A stretch of DNA of 51,924 nucleotides from Desulfovibrio litoralis DSM 11393 (GTDB lineage: Bacteria; Desulfobacterota; Desulfovibrionia; Desulfovibrionales; Desulfovibrionaceae), in contig NZ_FRDI01000004.1 of the NCBI RefSeq assembly GCF_900143255.1, positions 314,823 through 366,746 on the forward strand. Reading direction: 5' to 3'. Positions 26,166-35,205 of the stretch are shown piece by piece. Every line of letters starts with the position of its first letter. The first letter of the stretch is position 1. The notes below the pieces were generated by a model. It worked only from the letters and a program-made list of their open reading frames with translations. It ran no database searches and was not told the DNA's origin. A program made the translations under genes and the position numbers.

Positions 26166-26819
26166 ATGGCGGTTATTTCTTTAAAAAATAAAAAACAAAA
26201 AGCGAGTTTGGTTTTAGCCGAGCTTAAAGCTTTATATCCTGAAATAGTTAGACATTTAAAAGCAAATAATCCTTGGGAATTGCTTATTGCTACAATTTTG
26301 TCGGCACAATGTACCGACGCAAGGGTTAATCAAGTAACGCCATTTTTATTTGAACGTTGGAAAACTCCGAGTAAAATGGGTAAAGCAGATTTGACAGAAC
26401 TTGAAAAAAGTATTTATTCCTTAGGGTTTTATCTAAATAAAGCGAAAAATATTCAAGAGTGTTCACGCCTTTTAGAGTCTAATTTTAATTCTCAGGTTCC
26501 TAAAACGTTAGAAGAACTGATTACCTTGCCCGGAGTAGGCAGAAAAACAGCGAGCGTTGTTTTATGGAATGCCTATGGTATAAACGCCGGAATTGCGATT
26601 GATACTCATGTTGCTCGAATCTCTTGGCGTTTGGGTTTAACGAGTTCTCAAGAACCGATTAAGGCAGAAAGAGAATTGATGTTAATTTTACCTCAAAAAG
26701 AGTGGGGCGTTTATAACCATCGAATGGTCTCTTTTGGACGAGATGTTTGCACTGCCAGAAGTCCAAAATGCTTAAAATGTAGTATGCAAAATTTTTGTGT
26801 GAAAAATGGGGTTGTGTAA
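26166..26819 (+). CDS. nth: Endonuclease III
   Basis: 217 residues from the ATG at 26166. A GTG four codons earlier is possible but has no better ribosome site. This DNA glycosylase/AP lyase removes oxidised pyrimidines. The helix-hairpin-helix LPGVGRKTASVV carries the catalytic Lys, IDTHVARI supplies the catalytic Asp, and the C-terminal cluster motif CX6CX2CX5C is complete. All features of an active enzyme are present. It stands alone between hisA and hypC. Confidence 0.94.
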   Translation: MAVISLKNKKQKASLVLAELKALYPEIVRHLKANNPWELLIATILSAQCTDARVNQVTPFLFERWKTPSKMGKADLTELEKSIYSLGFYLNKAKNIQECSRLLESNFNSQVPKTLEELITLPGVGRKTASVVLWNAYGINAGIAIDTHVARISWRLGLTSSQEPIKAERELMLILPQKEWGVYNHRMVSFGRDVCTARSPKCLKCSMQNFCVKNGVV

Positions 26820-26924
26820 AAAATTTATTGAAAGTATAATCAACGCTTGTTTTATTAAGTATTTTCACTTGAGTTTAATTTATAGTTAAGACTATTAAGA
26901 ATATTAATATGTTGAGGTGATTTT

Positions 26925-27167
26925 ATGTGTCTTGCCGTTCCCTTACAAGTAGCTTTAATTGAGTCTGAAAGTGTTGTGCGTTGCCGAGTTGGCGAAGGTG
27001 ATAACTTTTTATCTGTTTCTACCCAGCTTTTGCCTGACCAGCCTGTTGTTGGTGATTATCTTATTATTCATGCCGGTTTTGCCATGCGTAAACTTGACCC
27101 TCAAGATGCCGAAGAAACGCTCAAACTTATGAGAGAAATGGTTGCCGCTAACGAAGCCGCACAGTAG
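26925..27167 (+). CDS. hypC: HypC/HupF-family hydrogenase maturation chaperone
   Basis: 80 residues beginning MCLAVPLQV, the family's invariant N-terminus with Cys2, which coordinates the Fe(CN)2CO unit. The VGDYLIIHAGFAMRKLD segment with the conserved His is also present. HypC works with HypD to build the active-site iron of NiFe hydrogenases. The gene is solitary here; hypD, hypE and hydrogenase genes must lie elsewhere. It converges with glucokinase, with only 12 bases between the stops. Confidence 0.92.
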   Translation: MCLAVPLQVALIESESVVRCRVGEGDNFLSVSTQLLPDQPVVGDYLIIHAGFAMRKLDPQDAEETLKLMREMVAANEAAQ

Positions 27168-27179
27168 CTATTGTCGTTT

Positions 27180-28187
27180 TTATAAAGAGCTTAGGGCGTA
27201 AACAGCCGCACCCAATAAACCCGTGTCATATTCCGTACATAAATAAACTGGAGTTTGCTTTAACATTTTGGCGTGGGCCTTACAGTCGTAAAAACTGTCG
27301 ATAAATGCTTGCTGTGTTATTATGCAAGGATTTTTTACTCCAACTCCTCCTGTAAGGTATAAAGCACTCCACGCATTAGTGCTTAAAACATAATTTCTAC
27401 AAGCACGCCCATAAAAGCGAGCAAATGTTTCTAATACCTTATTATCTTTGTCAAAACTCTTTACAACTTCCGAGGCTGATAATTTTTCATTGTAAAAATA
27501 TTGATGTAATAAACTTAGACCCAACCCGGAAACAATATCATCACCAATTAGTATTCGCTTTTGGGTTTCTTTTTTCATAAACTCGGCGAAACGAATTTCT
27601 TCTTCGTTTTCAAACGAAAAGCTTGCGTGGCCGCCTTCAGAGGGTAGATAGTTAAAGGTGTTTTTATTTGGAACAAGTAGGCACATACCAAGCCCCGTGC
27701 CTGCTCCTATCACAGCGATGGGGTCTTTGCTTTGTTGATTTTTTTCTTCGCCCCATATCAGTTTGGGTTTGCTTATCTTTGGCGTTAAACAGGCAAAGGC
27801 TTGTGCCACAAAATCATTGATTAAAATAAGGTTTTTTATTCCGCTTGAATTTATACATTCTGTTGTATCAATATTCCACCCGTTATTTGCCATATTTGGT
27901 GCAAAGACCTTCTCGTTATGCACTAATCCCGCTATAGCAAAAACAGCCAAATCAATTGGTTTATCATTTTTATTTTGAGATAAAAAAAACTCGCCGTCTT
28001 CTGTTTTTTGTTTGGCAAGAGAAGAGAGCAGGGCGTAACAGTCTTTATAATCTTTGGTTTGCAAATAAAGTTTTTTGTTAAAATTAATATTTAGGTTTTT
28101 ATAGTCGCAATTTATTATATTTTTATCAAAATCAACAGTAGCAAAACGACAATTAGTTCCACCTAAATCAGCAACTAATATTTTCAT
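27180..28187 (-). CDS. glk: Glucokinase
   Basis: 335 residues of the bacterial Glk (ROK-unrelated) type. ATP- and sugar-binding motifs are ADLGGTNCRFATVD at the N-terminus, LILINDFVAQAFACL with the catalytic Asp, GAGTGLGMCLL, and EGGHASF. It phosphorylates glucose to glucose 6-phosphate. The C-terminus is complete (GLLGAAVYALSSL). The antiporter gene lies 35 bases upstream on the same strand and the two may be cotranscribed, with no evident functional link. Confidence 0.9.
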   Translation of the reverse strand: MKILVADLGGTNCRFATVDFDKNIINCDYKNLNINFNKKLYLQTKDYKDCYALLSSLAKQKTEDGEFFLSQNKNDKPIDLAVFAIAGLVHNEKVFAPNMANNGWNIDTTECINSSGIKNLILINDFVAQAFACLTPKISKPKLIWGEEKNQQSKDPIAVIGAGTGLGMCLLVPNKNTFNYLPSEGGHASFSFENEEEIRFAEFMKKETQKRILIGDDIVSGLGLSLLHQYFYNEKLSASEVVKSFDKDNKVLETFARFYGRACRNYVLSTNAWSALYLTGGVGVKNPCIITQQAFIDSFYDCKAHAKMLKQTPVYLCTEYDTGLLGAAVYALSSL

Positions 28188-28222
28188 AAGTTACCCTTTT
28201 TATAGTTTTAAATTTGTTTTCA

Positions 28223-29368
28223 CTAAGGGAAAAATACAAGCAATAAATATACAAAAAACATGATTAAATGCACACACCCTTCCAACATCGTCGTTGGTTT
28301 TCCTGAAAAAGTTCGTATGCTTAGGAGTAGTGTTAAAGCAAGAATTATCATATTTGGTCCTGATAATCCGAGCAACACAGGTTGTTTTATTAATACACCA
28401 ATTAACAGTACAACGGGTACAGTAAGTCCCATCGTTGATGTGGCAGCACCTAAACACAGGTTTACAGCACGTTGTAGTTCGTTAGCAGTCGTAGCTCTCA
28501 GCGAAGCTATTCCTTCCGGAGTAAAGACTATCATAGCAATTATAATTCCCCCTAGTTCAGATGGGGCATCTAATCTTAATAAGCCTATTGCTAGGATAAT
28601 ACCTAGTGTTTTTGATAAGATTACAATAGGAAATATATGCAGAAGCAAGAGGAATATATGTTTAGCTATTGTTGATCGAGAAATAGTTTTTTGTTGAGGG
28701 TGTTCATTGTTTATAGTCTGTGCATTTATAATCGCAAGGTCTTTTTCCACCGGTTGGTCTTGTGGGTTTGGCATAGGTGTGAAAAATTCATTATGTCTAC
28801 CTGTCTGTAATATTAAAAAAGTACCATATAAAATAATAGTAAAACTGGCGATTAATACTGCTTGTACTGTAGATAGAGAACCATCTTGTGTGGAAGATGT
28901 AAAATTAGGCAATACAAGAGCTAAAACTGAAAGAGGTAGCAGAACAACTAAATATGCACCAGCACCCTGTATGTTGTAGTTTTGCTCTTTATGACGTATT
29001 CCTCCTATCAATAACCCTAAGCCAACAACTCCATTTAATACGATCATTAATACCGCAAACATTGTATCTCGCCCAAGCGTTGGTGGTGCTGTTGATCCAA
29101 GCATAACTGCTGCGACAAGCGCGACTTCAATAATTACAATAGAAAGAGTTAAGACTAAAGTACCATACGGCTCTCCGAGCATTTCAGCTAGTTCTTCCGC
29201 TTCATGTACAACGCCAAAAGCAGCCCAAATTATTACACCTAGTATCCATAAAAATTCCAATGATAAAATTATAGGATTCGATACAAAACCCATTAACCTT
29301 GTGCCAAAAATAAGAAAAATAATAACAGTACCCCAAGCACTGAGGTGGTTTATGCGCGATTGAAACAT
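28223..29368 (-). CDS. Calcium/proton antiporter of the ChaA (CaCA) family
   Basis: 381 residues with about eleven hydrophobic helices in two related halves. Each half has the acidic alpha-repeat of the CaCA superfamily: GEPYGTLVLTLSIVIIEVAL in the first and IVFTPEGIASLRATTANELQR in the second, each with the ion-binding Glu. The cytoplasmic loop near residues 195-225 is polar. ChaA exchanges Ca2+, Na+ or K+ for protons; the ion used here cannot be told. ChaA is the closest named relative I recognise. Confidence 0.85.
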   Translation of the reverse strand: MFQSRINHLSAWGTVIIFLIFGTRLMGFVSNPIILSLEFLWILGVIIWAAFGVVHEAEELAEMLGEPYGTLVLTLSIVIIEVALVAAVMLGSTAPPTLGRDTMFAVLMIVLNGVVGLGLLIGGIRHKEQNYNIQGAGAYLVVLLPLSVLALVLPNFTSSTQDGSLSTVQAVLIASFTIILYGTFLILQTGRHNEFFTPMPNPQDQPVEKDLAIINAQTINNEHPQQKTISRSTIAKHIFLLLLHIFPIVILSKTLGIILAIGLLRLDAPSELGGIIIAMIVFTPEGIASLRATTANELQRAVNLCLGAATSTMGLTVPVVLLIGVLIKQPVLLGLSGPNMIILALTLLLSIRTFSGKPTTMLEGCVHLIMFFVYLLLVFFP

Positions 29369-29934
29369 AATTACTCCGTTGAGCTATATTGCTTTATTGA
29401 TATATTAATATTTAGCCAATGTAAATGTAATCACGAATTATATCATGAATATAAACTATTATATCGTTATAAAAAAATATTATAACAATAATGTTGTTAA
29501 AAGGTAATATGTATATTGAGTTTTATTGCACAAGTTTTAGATGTATTTATGCCATTTTTTATAAAATACACTATAAAACAAAAAAACATTGTATTTATAT
29601 AAATATGTTAATAGGTATATATTTTTTGCAAGCTTTGTTTGATAATCTACATATTGTCTTAAGTAAAAATATTTTATAATAAAAATTAACATATTATAGT
29701 TTATTTACAATAGTGAAAAAAAGAACTTTAATCAGTGCATTGACACATTAATGAGTTAGGTATAACTTTTCCTCAGAGTAATTCAATCTAGATTGACAAA
29801 TAAATGTTCCAAATTTGGTTACATGCAACTAAGTAGCTTTAATGTTCAATAGAACTATTAATGCGACAATGTTGTTATAAGTTTACATTTTTCTATTTTT
29901 TAGTTGTAATCTTTAACCTTTGCGAGGTGGCATT
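29369..29934. promoter_or_regulatory. Long AT-rich intergenic region upstream of the alcohol dehydrogenase
   Basis: About 565 bases between two divergent genes. I see no convincing gene; a 62-codon ORF at 29491-29679 is Ile/Tyr/Phe-rich and lacks a ribosome site. The right half carries TTGACA at 29794-29799 and, 10 bases further, the perfect palindrome CCAAATTTGG (29809-29818), a plausible operator. The dehydrogenase has a good GAGGTGG ribosome site at 29924-29930. Confidence 0.45.
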
Positions 29935-31116
29935 ATGTCAACACTTGGTCAACTTAACTACTTTTTTATTCCTTCTGTTACTCTTATCGGAGTCGGTGCC
30001 AGTAGTCATATTCCAGAAAGATTAACTATGGTTGGTGCAAAAAAACCATTAATTGTAACCGATAAGGGTATTGTTAATGCCGGTATTTTGAAGATGGTTA
30101 CCGATGTTCTTGATGCTAAGAAAATGTCTTATGCAGTTTTTGATGAAACCATTCCAAACCCGACTGATAAGAATGTTCATGACGGCGTTGAGTTTTATAA
30201 AAAAAATAAGTGTGATAGTCTTATCACCCTTGGTGGTGGTTCTTCCCATGACTGCGGAAAGGGCGTTGGCTTAGTTGTTTCAAATGGTGGTACAATTCAT
30301 GATTTTGAAGGTGTAGACGTTTCTAAGAAACCTATGCCTCCTTATATTGCTATTAATACCACTGCCGGAACAGCTTCTGAAATTACTCGTTTTTGTATTA
30401 TTACTGACACTAAACGTAAAGTAAAAATGGCGATTGTTGATTGGCGTGTAACTGCTAATGTTGCCATAAACGACCCTGTATTAATGGTTGGTATGCCTCC
30501 TTCACTCACAGCGGCAACCGGAATGGACGCATTAACTCACGCTGTTGAGGCTTATGTTTCTACTGCGGCTAATCCTTTGACTGATGCTGCGGCTGAAAAA
30601 GCTATAACAATTATTGCTAATAGCTTGCGTAAGGCGGTTGCAAACGGCAAGGATATGCAGGCTCGTGAAGATATGTGTTTTGCACAATATCTTGCAGGTA
30701 TGGCATTTAACAACGCCAGTCTTGGCCATGTTCACGCTATGGCTCACCAACTTGGTGGTTTTTATGACCTTCCACACGGTGAATGTAACGCTATATTATT
30801 GCCTTATGTGTCTGAATATAACCTTATGGCACACCTTGAGCGTTATGGCCGTATAGCTGAGCTACTTGGAACTTGCACTTGTGGTTTGAACAAGCGTGAT
30901 GCTGCTATGAAGGCTATTGAAGCTATTCGCACTTTATCAACAGACGTTGGTATTCCTGCCAGCATTTCAGATCTTGCTAAACGCTATAAAAAGACTGTTA
31001 ATGAAAAAGATATTGATATTATGGTTGGTAATGCACAAAAAGACGCTTGTGGTTTAACTAACCCTCGTACAATGACAGATCTAGCCGTAAAAAATATCTA
31101 CAAAGCTGCTTGGTAA
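29935..31116 (+). CDS. Iron-containing (type III) alcohol dehydrogenase
   Basis: 393 residues from the ATG at 29935. A TTG five codons earlier overlaps the GAGGTGG ribosome site and is rejected. NAD-binding is indicated by GGGSSHDCGKG (100-110). Iron ligands of the family are Asp198, His202, His267 and His281, in DALTHAVEAY, GHVHAMAHQLGG and LPHGECN. It resembles the NAD-dependent ethanol/methanol dehydrogenases abundant in Desulfovibrio, which oxidise short alcohols to aldehydes. It stands alone between a long upstream region and a strong terminator. Codon use looks clean and biased to common codons, compatible with high expression. Confidence 0.93.
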   Translation: MSTLGQLNYFFIPSVTLIGVGASSHIPERLTMVGAKKPLIVTDKGIVNAGILKMVTDVLDAKKMSYAVFDETIPNPTDKNVHDGVEFYKKNKCDSLITLGGGSSHDCGKGVGLVVSNGGTIHDFEGVDVSKKPMPPYIAINTTAGTASEITRFCIITDTKRKVKMAIVDWRVTANVAINDPVLMVGMPPSLTAATGMDALTHAVEAYVSTAANPLTDAAAEKAITIIANSLRKAVANGKDMQAREDMCFAQYLAGMAFNNASLGHVHAMAHQLGGFYDLPHGECNAILLPYVSEYNLMAHLERYGRIAELLGTCTCGLNKRDAAMKAIEAIRTLSTDVGIPASISDLAKRYKKTVNEKDIDIMVGNAQKDACGLTNPRTMTDLAVKNIYKAAW

Positions 31117-31161
31117 ACTAAGGGTTTTGTAAAACAGTTTGAATGCTACAATTAATTAAAT

Positions 31162-31208
31162 AAAAAAAGAATATCCATCGATAGTGTTCGGTGGATATTC
31201 TTTTTTTT
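31162..31208 (+). terminator. Terminator after the alcohol dehydrogenase
   Basis: A strong stem with arms AAAAAGAATATCCA and TGGATATTCTTTTT (core 31163-31176 and 31192-31205), a short loop and a long T-run. It starts about 45 bases past the stop codon. The A/T symmetry could let it work for the minus-strand gene at 31298 as well. Confidence 0.85.
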
Positions 31209-31297
31209 ATAGATTTTAGTACCAGTTATAAATAAAGACTTTTGGTTAAGCTTATATATTAAACGAGTAACTATGTTTTAACATCATGATATAAATA

Positions 31298-31639
31298 CTA
31301 TTTTTTAAATGAATCAAAGGCTTCCAGCGCACGAGATGAAAATACAAGGGCTGCTCCTGCGTTTAAGCCAATGGCTACTCCTAGAGCTTCTACAAGCTCT
31401 TCTCTTGTCGCACCTGCTTCTACGGCGGCGTTAGCATGAATAGCTATACAAGTATCACATCTGGTTGTGCTCGCAACCGCTAGGGCTATAAGTTCACGTG
31501 TTTTTGGATCAAGAGCTCCATGCGTTGCTCCTGATTCTTCGAGGGTTTTTATACCATCAATGATTTTTTTATTCCCTTTTGCGAGTTGTGTGATTGCGTG
31601 TGTTGCGTTTTTTATTAGGTCTTTCCAGTCAATAAGCAT
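31298..31639 (-). CDS. Carboxymuconolactone decarboxylase/AhpD-family protein
   Basis: 113 residues. The CMD/AhpD signature is complete: the redox pair in CDTCIAIHANAAVEAGATREEL, including the conserved His and Glu positions. Proteins of this size usually act as alkylhydroperoxidase-like thiol enzymes rather than true decarboxylases. The segment ELIALAVASTTRCDTC is the usual approach to the active site. The substrate is unknown. It is monocistronic and convergent with the alcohol dehydrogenase. Confidence 0.88.
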   Translation of the reverse strand: MLIDWKDLIKNATHAITQLAKGNKKIIDGIKTLEESGATHGALDPKTRELIALAVASTTRCDTCIAIHANAAVEAGATREELVEALGVAIGLNAGAALVFSSRALEAFDSFKK

Positions 31640-32090
31640 AGTCTTCTCCTGTCGGTTAGAGTGTTTTAGCTTTAAAATAAAACTATTTAACTATTTAATA
31701 AGCTTAGATATAATTTGAAATATGTATAAGCTTTTTTTACTGGATTGATTTTTAATATATATATTAAGTTTAACAAGTTTCTTAACAATAGTAAAATAAA
31801 TACTTTAAAATGCTCCATAATGGTTGAGGTTTTAAATAAAAACTTCTTAAAGAAACTGAGTGGCAAGCAAGTTTGTAACATATTTATTTTTAAAGTAATA
31901 TGATAAATATAGAGATTACAACATTAGTGTGTTTAGATAATTTATTGATTTTATTAGCGTTAGAATGATATTGTTGTATTGTTTCGTTACTTTGATATGA
32001 GTTAGATTGACAACTCTGGTTTTTTTGAATAGCCTCAGATTATATTTTTCTGTTAACAATTTAGAAAGATAAATATTTGGAGAATGTATA
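31640..32090. other. AT-rich intergenic region with no recognised gene
   Basis: About 450 bases between the AhpD-like gene and a small lipoprotein gene. It is very AT-rich, has no ORF with a ribosome site and no clear repeat. It probably carries the promoters of the two divergent flanking genes. TTGACA at 32007-32012 has no matching -10 at normal spacing. Confidence 0.4.
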
Positions 32091-32252
32091 ATGAGATATT
32101 TACTACTTGTAGTTTTTTCTATTATGTGTCTTACTTCTGCATGTAGCTGGGTTGGTAAAAACACCGGCAAAGCAGTAGCAAAGGTTGAACGCAAGGTTGA
32201 TTCATTAGAACAAGGCTATAAAGATGGCTATCAACAGGAGCAAAAGAAATAA
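32091..32252 (+). CDS. Very small lipoprotein (53 residues)
   Basis: MRYLLLVVFSIMCLTSACSW begins a short ORF with a clean lipoprotein signal; the lipobox is TSAC at Cys18. The 35-residue mature part (GKNTGKAVAKVERKVDSL, then EQGYKDGYQQEQKK) is charged and helical. GGAG lies eight bases before the ATG. Small entericidin-like or surface lipoproteins have this layout, but I cannot name it. The coding call rests on the signal, ribosome site and composition. It may be a separate gene or the leading part of the neighbouring polyene cluster. Confidence 0.7.
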   Translation: MRYLLLVVFSIMCLTSACSWVGKNTGKAVAKVERKVDSLEQGYKDGYQQEQKK

Positions 32253-32277
32253 AAAGTTTTGTGTTGAACTTATCTAT

Positions 32278-32409
32278 ATGAAACCCGAAGCTCAAACATG
32301 GTTTGTAAACAACCAAGCCTCTTTGAAAGAAAAATATGCTACTGCATTGCAAAAAAGAAATGAGAAGGGTGCTTCTGTATTACCTGCAAGTTATGGGGTA
32401 ACAAAATAA
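32278..32409 (+). CDS. Small hypothetical ORF (43 residues)
   Basis: An ATG at 32278 opens MKPEAQTWFVNNQASLKEK, ending in GASVLPASYGVTK before TAA. An in-frame ATG at 32224 would give 61 residues but overlaps the lipoprotein gene. The residue mix is protein-like (few rare residues, a helix-like middle), but there is no strong ribosome site. It lies 25 bases after the small lipoprotein and 73 before the first ketosynthase. It could be a real small protein or a remnant. Confidence 0.4.
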   Translation: MKPEAQTWFVNNQASLKEKYATALQKRNEKGASVLPASYGVTK

Positions 32410-32410
32410 C

Positions 32411-32439
32411 TTGATTGCCCCCTTTCTTATTGTTATGTA
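32411..32439 (+). promoter_or_regulatory. Candidate promoter for the polyene-type cluster
   Basis: TTGATT (32411-32416), a 17-base spacer and TATGTA (32434-32439), about 44 bases before the first ketosynthase start. Both boxes match only partly. Confidence 0.35.
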
Positions 32440-32482
32440 AATTTTTTTGATATTTTTGTTTTTATCGATTAAGGATTGTTAT

Positions 32483-33706
32483 ATGTCATATCGTGTTGTG
32501 ATTACAGGCATTGGGGCTGTTTCTACTCTTGGTCATAACTGCGACGAGATAACGCAAGCTTTGTTTAACGGACACTCAGGCATAGGCATAGACCTTGATC
32601 GAAAGAGCCTTGGTTTTTTGTCTCCTCTTACGGGAATTATTAAACCTTTTACTCCAAAATATAATTTACAACGTAAACAAAAAAAAACAATGCCTGATTT
32701 TGCTCAATGGGCTTATGAAGCAGTAATGCAGGCATTAGAGATGAGCGAGATTGCTCTTGAGGATTTAGAAAACCCTCAAAGCGGTATTATTTTTGGTTCT
32801 GATTCAAGTGCCTTGGCGGCAATTGTGCAAACAGACAAACTATTGCACTCAAAAAATACTACCAGCATAGGCAGCGGACTTGTTTTTCAAAGTATGACTT
32901 CATGTATAAGTATGAACCTAAATACTCTTTTACGCACTCAAGGTGCTTGTTGGACTATTAGTGCCGCATGTTCAAGTAGTGGGCATGCAGTAGGGCAAGC
33001 AGCCGATCTGATTGCTTTAGGTAAACAAGAAAGAGTAATTTGCGGTGGAGCTCAAGAAATCAATTGGCAATCTATGTGTAGTTTTGATGGGATTGGTGCG
33101 TTTTCTCAGCATGTTCAACAACCGGAAAAGGCATCTCGTCCTTTTGATTCTAAAAGAGATGGTCTTGTCCCTAGTGGAGGAGCGGCGGCAATAATACTTG
33201 AACGATATGACGCTGCTAAAAAACGTGGTGCAAAAATTTTAGGTGAAATTATAGGATATGGCTTTTCTTCCGACGGAGAAAATATAGCAACTCCAAGCTC
33301 AAGTGGACTTGGAAGAGCTATGAAAATGGCTTTATCTCAAGGTCAAAAGTCTGTTTCAGATGTGTCTTACTTGTGTGCTCACGCCACCTCAACAAGGGTT
33401 GGCGACGCCATGGAAGCGACAAATATTAAAGCTGTGTTTCGAGATACTGCCGTTCCTATATCTTCTCTTAAAGCACTGACAGGACATGAACTTTGGATGT
33501 CTGGTGCCTCGCAAGTTGTATACTCGACATTAATGGCAAAAGCGGGATTTATTGCTGCGAATGCTAACTTTATAGAAGCAGATAAAGAATATTCCGATCT
33601 GAATATTCTAAAGGAAAATTTGCCGTATCCTCCAAAAATTGTTCTCTGTAATGCAGCAGGCTTTGGCGGAACAAATTCTTCCTTATTGATAGACTTTAAT
33701 TTTTAA
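32483..33706 (+). CDS. Beta-ketoacyl-ACP synthase, first of three
   Basis: 407 residues from the ATG at 32483, chosen for the AAGGA site before it. A thiolase-fold condensing enzyme of the FabF/KS type. The catalytic triad is Cys163 (SAACSSSGHA), His300 (CAHATSTRVGD) and His335 (TGHELWMSG). The last motif differs from the usual GHTxAASG, so this enzyme is divergent from FabF but should condense. It probably extends or primes the chain with malonyl-ACP. It heads the cluster and is followed after 5 bases by the FAD desaturase. Confidence 0.9.
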   Translation: MSYRVVITGIGAVSTLGHNCDEITQALFNGHSGIGIDLDRKSLGFLSPLTGIIKPFTPKYNLQRKQKKTMPDFAQWAYEAVMQALEMSEIALEDLENPQSGIIFGSDSSALAAIVQTDKLLHSKNTTSIGSGLVFQSMTSCISMNLNTLLRTQGACWTISAACSSSGHAVGQAADLIALGKQERVICGGAQEINWQSMCSFDGIGAFSQHVQQPEKASRPFDSKRDGLVPSGGAAAIILERYDAAKKRGAKILGEIIGYGFSSDGENIATPSSSGLGRAMKMALSQGQKSVSDVSYLCAHATSTRVGDAMEATNIKAVFRDTAVPISSLKALTGHELWMSGASQVVYSTLMAKAGFIAANANFIEADKEYSDLNILKENLPYPPKIVLCNAAGFGGTNSSLLIDFNF

Positions 33707-33711
33707 ATATT

Positions 33712-35205
33712 ATGGCAAAACTTTGTACGATTATCGGCGGTGGTATTACCGGCATGACTGCGGCTCTTATTCTTGCGAAAAAAGGATTTGAGGTAAATCT
33801 TGTTGAAAAAGCACCGGTGCTTGGTAGTACCTTACGAGGTTTTACAAGGCAAAATATATACTTTGATACCGGTTTGCATATTACCGGTGGCATGTCTAAA
33901 AACGGTCTTTTAAAAGCATTTTTAGAATATTTGTCAATATCAGGATTGTCTTTACATCAATATGATTCTTCGGCTTACTTAAATATTCTTTGTTTAGAAA
34001 CACAAAAACAAATTCCGTTACCTTCCGATATTGGTATTTTAGAAGAATCGTTATTACAATCTTTTCCAAACGAAGTTAATGCGATAAAAACTTTTATTAA
34101 TGACATGCTTTTGGTTTGTAATTCATCAGTGTTTTTAAACTTCCGAAATGTATTGTCTCAGGATAGTAATATTACTCGTTTTTTTTCTTTATCGCTTGCT
34201 GATTATTTAAAAAATTTAACCCAAGATAAAACATTAATAGCGGTTCTTTCCGCACATTGTTTGTTGCATGGGGTTTCTCCTTTAGATGTGTCTTTTTCTC
34301 ACCATGCTTATATTATGGGCAGTTATCTTGATGGTGCGTATAATTTTATCGGAGGTGGAAAGTCTTTTGTAAAGGCTTTTGAAAAAGAGTTGGTAAACTC
34401 CGGGGTTAAAATAATATGTAACGATGGTGCTTCGTCTGTTTTACTTGATAAAAACTCTAAGCTCAAAGCCGTGGTTTTAGAGTCGGGTCGTGAAATAATA
34501 ACCGACTCACTTTTATTTACCGCACACCCGTCTTTATTGCCAACTTTGTTTCCATCAGGTACTTTTAAACAATCCTTCGTTAGTCGTATGGAAAATTTGG
34601 AAGACACGCTCTCGGCTCATATATTGTTTGGCGTTGTAAAAGCTCAAGGTGATGAAAATATTGGATTATTATCAAAAAGTTCAACTATCGTATTGCCTGA
34701 AAATGCTGTTGAAAATTTTTTTATTGATGCAACAAGACAAACTAAACTACCTTTATATATTGCCCGCTCTCAAGCTCATGAAAACAATGTTGATGGAATT
34801 TCTATTATTACAAGTGGTGCAATATCTCAATATTCTTCATGGAAAAACTCTTTGTTGCGTAAGCGTCAAGCAGATTATTATATTGCCAAACAAAAGATGT
34901 TGGAAAATATCCGTACACAAGCTATCGAGGCTTGTCCTTTTTTAAGTGGTTTAGAAATTATTGATGGTGCTACCCCTTTAACCTTAAGAGATTATATGCA
35001 CACTCCAAACGGCAGTTTATACGGGGTTGCACATTCTTTACGACAATTTTCACCCGCACCGGTTACCAGATTGCCGGGAGTATGGATTGCCGGGCAGTCT
35101 GTGGTTGCTCCCGGAGTTTTGGGAGCGATGATTTCTGCTTTTTTAGTGTGCGGATATATGATGAAGACTGATAATTTACTACAGGAAGTAACTACATGTG
35201 TGTAA
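33712..35205 (+). CDS. CrtI-like FAD-dependent desaturase/isomerase
   Basis: 497 residues. An N-terminal dinucleotide-binding motif (IIGGGITGMTAALILAKKG) is followed by LVEKAPVLGSTLRGF, and the C-terminal FAD motif reads PGVWIAGQSVVAPGVLGAM. This is the phytoene desaturase/NAD(P)-binding amine-oxidase-like fold that desaturates, saturates or isomerises long polyene chains. Standard aryl polyene clusters such as that of E. coli do not, to my knowledge, carry it. Clusters proposed for ladderane lipids do contain CrtI-like genes. It is tightly packed between two ketosynthase genes (5-base gap, then a 10-base overlap), so it belongs to the pathway. A role on the growing or finished polyene is inferred. 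Confidence 0.85.
   Translation: MAKLCTIIGGGITGMTAALILAKKGFEVNLVEKAPVLGSTLRGFTRQNIYFDTGLHITGGMSKNGLLKAFLEYLSISGLSLHQYDSSAYLNILCLETQKQIPLPSDIGILEESLLQSFPNEVNAIKTFINDMLLVCNSSVFLNFRNVLSQDSNITRFFSLSLADYLKNLTQDKTLIAVLSAHCLLHGVSPLDVSFSHHAYIMGSYLDGAYNFIGGGKSFVKAFEKELVNSGVKIICNDGASSVLLDKNSKLKAVVLESGREIITDSLLFTAHPSLLPTLFPSGTFKQSFVSRMENLEDTLSAHILFGVVKAQGDENIGLLSKSSTIVLPENAVENFFIDATRQTKLPLYIARSQAHENNVDGISIITSGAISQYSSWKNSLLRKRQADYYIAKQKMLENIRTQAIEACPFLSGLEIIDGATPLTLRDYMHTPNGSLYGVAHSLRQFSPAPVTRLPGVWIAGQSVVAPGVLGAMISAFLVCGYMMKTDNLLQEVTTCV

Noticed and set aside
29491-29679. 62-codon ORF in the gap before the alcohol dehydrogenase
   Set aside because: No ribosome site, and its composition is dominated by Ile, Tyr, Phe and Lys as expected from random AT-rich DNA.
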